Of a stretch of 64,000 nt of DNA, positions 58,055 to 64,000 are shown piece by piece. The stretch comes from Saksenaea vasiformis B4078 (lineage: Eukaryota; Mucoromycota; Mucoromycetes; Mucorales; Saksenaeaceae), in the NCBI GenBank assembly GCA_000697055.1, contig JNDT01001970.1:62001-126000 (forward strand), in the 5' to 3' direction. Under the pieces are notes generated by a model. It saw only the letters and a list, made by a program, of their open reading frames with translations, was not told the DNA's origin and did not search any database. Every line of letters begins with the position of its first letter. The stretch's first letter is position 1. Both the position numbers and the translations under genes were made by a program.

Positions 58055-59209
58055 CTAGTTCTCTAAGAGACGCGATCTATGTTCTGGTGGGATACGTTCA
58101 AGCACTTCCACGGTATCTCCCACACGGATTGTTCCAGTAGTCAGTGGAACAACATCAACACAGAAAGAACCGTCATTAGGCGTCTCCGCGAAACGACGCT
58201 TGAGCTTGAGGAAGTCCAATACTCCAGCCTTGCCCCAGGTGTCTTTCTTACCAGTATCTTGATCGATGCTTGGGACTATTTTTACATTGAGAATGTCTGG
58301 AAAGCCATGTTTCAAGTATGTCTATATTTACCTGTACAACGTGCAATAGGTCGGATTACGTAAAAAGTTACTTCGCCGATTCTTTTTTTTTAAAAAAAAA
58401 AGATTTAGGAATGGATGATTAGGAGAAAACAAGAAGAACTTACTTGACAACTAGCCATTCATCTTCTTCCCATGGTATGGTCCCCGAAATTGTCAAGTTG
58501 TCACGGAAGCGATCGATAGGGATCGTGGCGCCATCACTGATGCCTAGTTCTACCAGACCTTTGTTGACTTCATCCATACTGGATTGGAAGCCGAAGGAAA
58601 TAGGTGACCAATCGCTGAAGGGAGCATGTGTTCCGGGAAGTTTAGGATGAGCGGGACGCTTGTAGAGACCTTTCTTTGGATTCTCTAGTATCACCATCCG
58701 GACCTTTGGAATTTCTGCTGTCTCCTCAACAACGTCTTCAGTGTTATGATTATTTTCGAGGTCATGTTTTCGGTGGTTCGCAAGAAAGGTTCGGAACCAT
58801 TCGGCAGGTTCATCTCCCATATCGTACACGGAAAGCTTATCTTTCCATAGCTGTACTTCTCGTCTCTCCAAAGTGGAAAGCTCGGGACACAAAGGTAAGG
58901 TTAGACTTTCTTGACCACCAGCTGTCAACGATAAAGTCTTCTGGGCGGTATCGATTACTGGACGGAGCAAGGTCATGGAGGCATATTTTCTGCAACAAAT
59001 TAAAACCTCGTTCAACATCCCCGAAGCAAACGTTTTCAGCCTCACCGCTGGGTAATAAAACGATTATTCGAGTCGTCGATAAACATAAACCGTCTGTCGT
59101 GGAGTAAGCCGAGAGCATCGACTTCACATTCTTGCAAGGTTATCGAATGACATGACTTGATTGGGAAGATCTTAATGTCAGTAAGGGTTGGTACTTCTGC
59201 TGTGGGCAT
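58055..59209 (-). CDS. MOSC-domain molybdenum cofactor protein (mARC-like)
   Basis: MOSC proteins bind the sulfurated molybdenum cofactor. mARC members reduce N-hydroxylated compounds, often at the mitochondrial outer membrane. Four exons (59209-59046, 58989-58444, 58381-58332, 58275-58055) join to 327 codons, all phases closing. The N-terminal beta-barrel has IFPIKSCHSITL and LLHDRRFMFID. The MOSC core has DRFRDNLTISG, W-x-E-DEWLVVKIGEVTF and RPIARCT, where the final Cys is at the place of the Mo-ligand cysteine. The usual second cysteine of the C-x-R-C pattern is Ile-Ala here. DTGKKDTWGKAGVLDFLK and RVGDTVEVLE end the domain. The third exon is only 50 nt and the intron before it ends in poly-T then poly-A. 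No N-terminal membrane anchor is seen. Confidence 0.92.
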
Positions 59210-59550
59210 TGTATTGCTTGAAAGAAAGAGAACGTTCGTTCGCCCTCAGCCTCGTCTGTCCTGTACACGTTCCAAAAATGAGTCACAGTTTCTCACACGG
59301 AGCATTCTTGCACATCTACTGTTTGCGCCACCTTTTCCCTGGTTCTGTTTAACATTGCCATATATAGGAACGCAGTCGCCCCAGGGTTGGTTTGACATCT
59401 TCTTCCCTAAAGCGGTAAACCCACGAATGGGATACATGCATGCAGCCAGATACCCGACATATCGGGTCTTCTACTGCACGACTTCGCAGACGCATGAAAT
59501 AGTCAAATACACGCCATACAGAGTCATCGAACATTATATTATTATGTCTT
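59210..59550. other. MOSC promoter and GAD 3' flank, non-coding
   Basis: 341 bp between two minus-strand genes. It contains no gene that I recognise. Open frames across it lack protein character. Confidence 0.5.
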
Positions 59551-61306
59551 TTAACACGATCTCGAATACGTTTGTGAGTTTCGTATGTTACGATCTTGGC
59601 TGCTTGATGAATAAAATGAACTCTCTTTCCTGCCGATCAACAGGCCGATGGAAGCATCGATGCTGGCAAGATGGTCCGATGCCTGGTAAACATCTTCCAC
59701 AAAGGACTCGACCATGTCCCTTGTCATAGATTCGCGTACTACCACTCTCAATATTTCTATTTTTTCTTCGTTTGGCGGGAGGGGATAGTTAGGTACAATC
59801 CATCCTTTTGTACGGAGAAGAGTGCTGACGGCGTCTTGCTTAACGTGAGGATGCTTCTTGATGTAATCTTCGGATAATTTAAAAGATACAACCGATAGGG
59901 CCGGATTAAAGTGTACTTTGGTGTTGCGTTCGTCGATATTCTGCCTGTTTTCCCATCCAAATGTACCTTCTGATCGATGTAGATCAGAGACGACATCAAA
60001 GCAACCAAATTTTTCCAATGCGTTGGCTAAATAACGAGCGTTATCCAACGTATTATTTGCAATACGCTTGTAGCCTTCGCGACCTAGGCGTACAAAATTA
60101 TAATATTGAGCAATCTAAAAAAGGAGAAAGAGAAGGGCGAAGGAGATGAGTTCGCCTGCGCTAAATGGATCAGTGGACGTACCATGAAGCAAGCGGGCCG
60201 CGAAAAGTTAAGGTTGTAGGTGTATTCTGTCCCGCCTAGGTAATGAAGCTCGAATATTAGCTCCTTTGGGAGATAATCTTCTGATCGCCAAAGGACCCAG
60301 CCTATTCCCGGGTACGACAGGCCAAATTTGTGGCCTGAAGAATTTATCGATCTGACCCGCGGTAATCTAAAATCCCAGACCAATGCGGGGAAGGCAAACG
60401 GTGCCACAAACCCACCACTGGCCCGGTCAGCCGAAAGATGGTCAGATCCTTTCCATTGGGTTGCCGCATCTCTCACCTTGCAGCATCAACGTGGATTGGG
60501 ATATCATAGCCTGTCTTCTTTTCAAATTTATCCAACAATTTGGATAGACCAAGAACATCTTCAAAATGGCCAGTGTACGTCGAACCGAGAATGACAAAGA
60601 TGCCGATCGTATTTTCATCACATGCTTCGACAGCCTTCTGAATGTCGAGAACATAGTGGCTTTGCTTTGTTACAGGGATGAGACGAGCTTTCACATCGAA
60701 GTAACGAGCAAATTTCTCCAGAGCTACTTGAGCATTGTTTCCCATGATGATATTAGGATTTGAAATATCCTTGTTTTCGGCCTTGCGTTTCGCTTGCCAT
60801 CGCTTTTTCATAGCCAGTCCTCCTAGCATGATCGCTTCGGATGATCCTACAGTCGAGGTCCCAACGCATGTATCACCATGCCAGAGCTTTCCTATCATTG
60901 AGATACACCGTGATTGAAGCTGCATAGCAGCTGGATATTCATCTTGATCAGCCAGATTCTTGTTAATGTTTTCGGTAATCAATTTATCCGCCTCTGGCTC
61001 CATCCATGTATGAACTACATAATTACCATGAGAAAGAGGATAATAATGATTTAGCCTGATTTTACCAAAGGTTGCACAATTCATAGCAGGCTTCCCATCC
61101 ATTTCCAATTCATCATGAACTAGCTGGTAGGCTACAGACGCTTCGGATGATTGAAGTGGCATTTCCCATTTAGGGATATCATGTGTCGCATAGCGCGAAC
61201 TATATGCCAATGAATGAAGATATTTGTCTGTACGTTCTGAAAAGTCTGTACGTCGTCGCTTAGCGATCTGTGTGGCTCTCTCATTATCGATCAGTCTATG
61301 CAGCAT
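59551..61306 (-). CDS. GAD1: glutamate decarboxylase
   Basis: PLP enzyme converting glutamate to GABA, with roles in stress tolerance and redox balance in fungi. Three exons (61306-60477, 60417-60183, 60114-59551) join to 543 codons, all phases closing. Motifs: [55 protein letters not shown] (substrate and PLP phosphate region), [44 protein letters not shown] (Asp of the pyridine-N contact, restored across intron 1), and [18 protein letters not shown] with the PLP-binding Lys. The last 40 residues are Ser- and Arg-rich and may be regulatory, though no calmodulin-binding helix is evident. Length fits the family. Divergent from ERG3 with 336 bp between starts. Confidence 0.95.
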
Positions 61307-61642
61307 CTTTCAAAAGATTAAAATATAAGACGTATAAGATGAAACGAGGGTTATATAGTCCTATATCGTCAGTATGACGTTTTGTATAAATACAAACCCA
61401 TAGCTCACCTTTGGAGATGAAGCATTTGGTGAAACCCAAGTCAAATTTTGTGGTGTGATCACCCAGACGGACTTGGACACCGACTGCCAGCCAAATTCCC
61501 GAGTCGCAAAAAAAAAATTAGTCTTCACTTGAAACTCAGTTATCAGGTAGGTACAAAAGCCGCCCTAGTGTTTTTCTTAAACTTTAAGTAATCCCTTCTT
61601 CTTCCCTTTTCTTTCTAAAAAACTTCTTATCGAAAAGGGACA
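61307..61642. promoter_or_regulatory. divergent promoter region, GAD / ERG3
   Basis: 336 bp between the two start codons. A TATAAA-like word occurs at 61383-61390 (gtataaatac). Pyrimidine-rich leaders run directly before the ERG3 ATG (61586-61630). Confidence 0.6.
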
Positions 61643-62793
61643 ATGGACACTGTATTGGAGTACGCCGATGAGTACTTCTTTGACTCCTTCTATGCAAAAT
61701 GGCTTCCATCGCAGTTGCCCGGTAATGTTACCACTGACATGTTCACATCCGAATGGCCGCGCGAGGATGTCTGGCGTCAGTCGCTCTCCGTCTTCGTCAT
61801 GGTGACCATTGGTGGTTGGTTATTCTACTTCCTTTTTGCCCTCTTCTCCTACTATGTGTTTTTCGACCATGATATGATGAAGCACCCAAAATTCCTGAAG
61901 AATCAGGTCCGTTACGAAATCGAGTGCGCCATGAGTGCCATCCCCGGTTTTGCGCGTAAGTTTTTATTTTACAATTACCATGGTTACTGATAGACCATAT
62001 GTTTATTTTTAGTTTTGACGGTACCTTGGTTTGTTGGTGAAGTTCAGGGTTATTCTTTGCTGTACGATGGCATGCCTTCTAGCTTGTTACAATGGGTGTA
62101 CCTCATTGGCTCTGTACCTGTCTTTTTGTTCTTCACAGATTTTGGTATCTATTGGATCCATCGCTGGTTACATCATCCTGTCCTATACAAGCACTTGCAC
62201 AAGGTAAAAGCGTTTATTATTTATCCCCTTGCTGACTTAATTACGCTCGTTGTGTAGCCTCACCATAAATGGATTGGTAAGATTTTTATCAGATGAGATC
62301 ACGCATGCGTATTAAACTATCATTTTTCAACAGTGCCGACTCCTTTTGCTTCTCATGCTTTCCATCCTGTTGACGGTTACCTTCAGTCAGTACCCTATCA
62401 TCTTTACGTATATTGCATTCCCATGCATAAATGGCTCTATATTGCCATGTTTGTCTTTGTAAATATTTGGACAGTGATGATTCATGACGGTAAGGTGCCA
62501 TGCATAAGTATTTGCAGTGCGCTAACTATTATCGGTAATTAGGAAACTTTATCTCTCACTCAACAATCATCAACACCAGTGCTCATCACGCCGTCCACCA
62601 TTTGTATTTCAACTATAACTATGGTCAGTACTTCACCTTTTGGGATAAGCTTGGTGAGTCGCATCGTCAGCCAACGGATGAACAATATGATGTTACGCTC
62701 CGAAACAATCAAAAGGTCATGGCACAGCAAGCAAAGGAAGCTGAGACCATTGAAGCCGAGACGCTTCGTGGTGGCAAGTCCAAGACCAACTGA
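61643..62793 (+). CDS. ERG3: C-5 sterol desaturase
   Basis: Introduces the C5-C6 double bond in ergosterol synthesis, in the ER membrane, with a di-iron centre. Five exons (61643-61955, 62013-62203, 62257-62275, 62334-62489, 62543-62793) join to 310 codons, all phases closing. Several hydrophobic segments are visible ([47 protein letters not shown]). Histidine boxes are HRWLHH, then KHLHKPHHK, and the C-terminal SAHHAVHH. The second box is split by an intron and completed by exon 3, which is only 19 nt and encodes PHHKWI. Length is near the family value (about 300-365). ERG3 loss changes azole response in many fungi, which is general knowledge. The C-terminus is charged ([11 protein letters not shown]) and lacks a classical ER retrieval motif. 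Confidence 0.95.
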
Positions 62794-64000
62794 TTTGTTT
62801 GTTTCTTACTCGACTGTCTGTAATTGTCTCATTGCTACATCTCACACTCCATCCCCACTCCGTACGCTTGTCAGCTAGGGTTTCCCGTTTGGCAACGCTA
62901 ATCCCTATTTTCGTATTATATATCTGGCATACCTCTTGCAATTTTCTACCATTAGTAATTTAATCGATCACTCAAATAAAAGAGAGATGTAAAGAGTAAT
63001 TAATTTTTGTAACCACGTAAGGAAGTATAACGGTAACAACATTGGCATAGATCAATGTTAATTGTTTGAAATGCAAGATGCTTCATGCAGTTACCTGACG
63101 AGATTTTGCATGTAATATTTGTATCACGAAACTTAACCTTGGTGTCAAACCAAAAGACTATCGTACCAAAATGTTGCTTAACTGATTTTGCAAAGCTATG
63201 ACGATCATCAGAAGACGCGCGTCACAAGAAGTACTTCCCACCTTTCCTCCTTACATAGCAATACCAACTGACAAAAAATACACACGTTGAGCAACGGCTA
63301 TTGATTAATCTGCGCTTCCCTTTACCGAAATTTCCCGCTATAAAGATACTGTCTTTGGAGTACAAAGTGATGATCTACGTTTTACTTTTATACAGAGTGC
63401 CTATTCTACAACTGCTCAACGACGTAGTACTCCTGATATTGACTCGGCCTCCAGGAAAATTGGCATGAGTAGTAAACTTTGTACATCAGGCTAAAACTTT
63501 CCAACTTATATAGACAATGAAAGTGTGAACACATCACGAGAGCTCCGTCTCTTTCATTGAAATCTTCGCAGCTTTGAAGGTGACTGACGCCGTGTCAAAC
63601 CTTTTGGGACCGGACAGGGGGAATTAACCAGAGATGGCATATGCACTGCAAATGCCTTCCTAAATGGCTTAACAATTTTGTGCGTAAAAGCATTAAGTCA
63701 CACAATAGCAAGGGAAGTTGACGCAAAATTTATGATCATCGAGCCTAAGGGCTCTAGAAGGCAGACTCCGCGGTCACTCGCACGTTTGCCGACATCGTGC
63801 TACACAAAGTGTGATAAAGTGTCACACTTTCCAAAATTGGAGACCAGAAAAGCACAAACTTAAAATGGTCTATTACAAATTCACCATTCCGTTTTACTCT
63901 CTTTTTGCCATCTTAATGATTCAGGTTGAGCATAATTTGGCTGGAACGCATATATAAATGACACTAATGATCATGGGATGGGAGGCTTATCTCAGTATTC
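62794..64000. other. non-coding to the window end
   Basis: 1.2 kb with no frame of protein character. An AATAAA-like word (caaataaaag) at about 62975 may be the ERG3 polyadenylation signal. At 63806-63828 there is an 8-bp inverted repeat, AAGTGTGA and TCACACTT, around a 7-base loop. Confidence 0.55.

Noticed and set aside
63678..63863. 61-codon frame near the window end
   Set aside because: Short, no motif, starts and stops without regulatory context.

Overview
The window is eukaryotic and fits an early-diverging filamentous fungus of the Mucoromycota, most likely a Mucorales-type genome. The evidence is nuclear genes split by many short introns (about 38 to 70 nt, with CTGAC/CTAAC-like branch points), small intergenic gaps, a fungal gene set, and degraded DNA transposons between genes. 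The organism assignment is inference from gene structure and gene content. No database search was possible.

Layout. 1-2127: 3' part of a long Sel1-repeat protein. 2945-3592: ribosomal protein eS25 (minus). 4708-4860: a 50-residue secreted peptide. 6038-6915: an ATF/CREB bZIP factor. 7350-10543: NOP14 (minus). 10637-12544: F-box protein (minus). 13130-14784: two unrecognised minus-strand genes or gene pieces. 15620-19208: a MACPF (perforin-like) plus Sel1-repeat gene with three in-frame stops. 19691-21420: SAM50. 21473-24948: RAD5 (minus). 25114-29035: MITE, gene debris and an IS630/Tc1-type transposase relic. 30128-31775: hexokinase. 31874-34046: ULA1/NAE1 (minus). 34159-37429: SCY1. 37611-41024: SAC3 (minus). 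41025-46008: transposon graveyard. 46817-48609: a second bZIP factor. 49059-50430: repeats. 50666-51286: VFA1-like. 51540-53897: GH36-like glycosidase. 53990-55087: COQ5 (minus). 55088-58054: repeat-rich, nothing secure. 58055-59209: MOSC protein (minus). 59551-61306: glutamate decarboxylase (minus). 61643-62793: C-5 sterol desaturase ERG3.

Most recognised genes are single-copy housekeeping functions with no shared pathway: ribosome biogenesis (eS25, NOP14), mitochondrial outer membrane assembly (SAM50), DNA damage tolerance (RAD5), neddylation (ULA1), Golgi traffic (SCY1), mRNA export (SAC3), ESCRT accessory (VFA1), ubiquinone (COQ5), ergosterol (ERG3), glycolysis (hexokinase) and GABA metabolism (GAD). 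Their order shows pairs sharing promoters (ULA1/SCY1, GAD/ERG3) and closely packed convergent ends (SAM50/RAD5, hexokinase/ULA1, GH36/COQ5, SCY1/SAC3).

For nine genes I joined exons by eye and the reading frame closed exactly at every junction: eS25, NOP14, SAM50, RAD5, hexokinase, SCY1, SAC3, COQ5 and ERG3. MOSC and GAD also close. Junctions that did not close are stated in the entries for ULA1, GH36 and the MACPF gene. The most unusual item is the MACPF-Sel1 locus, followed by the secreted peptide, two GC-AG introns, and a MITE in front of RAD5.
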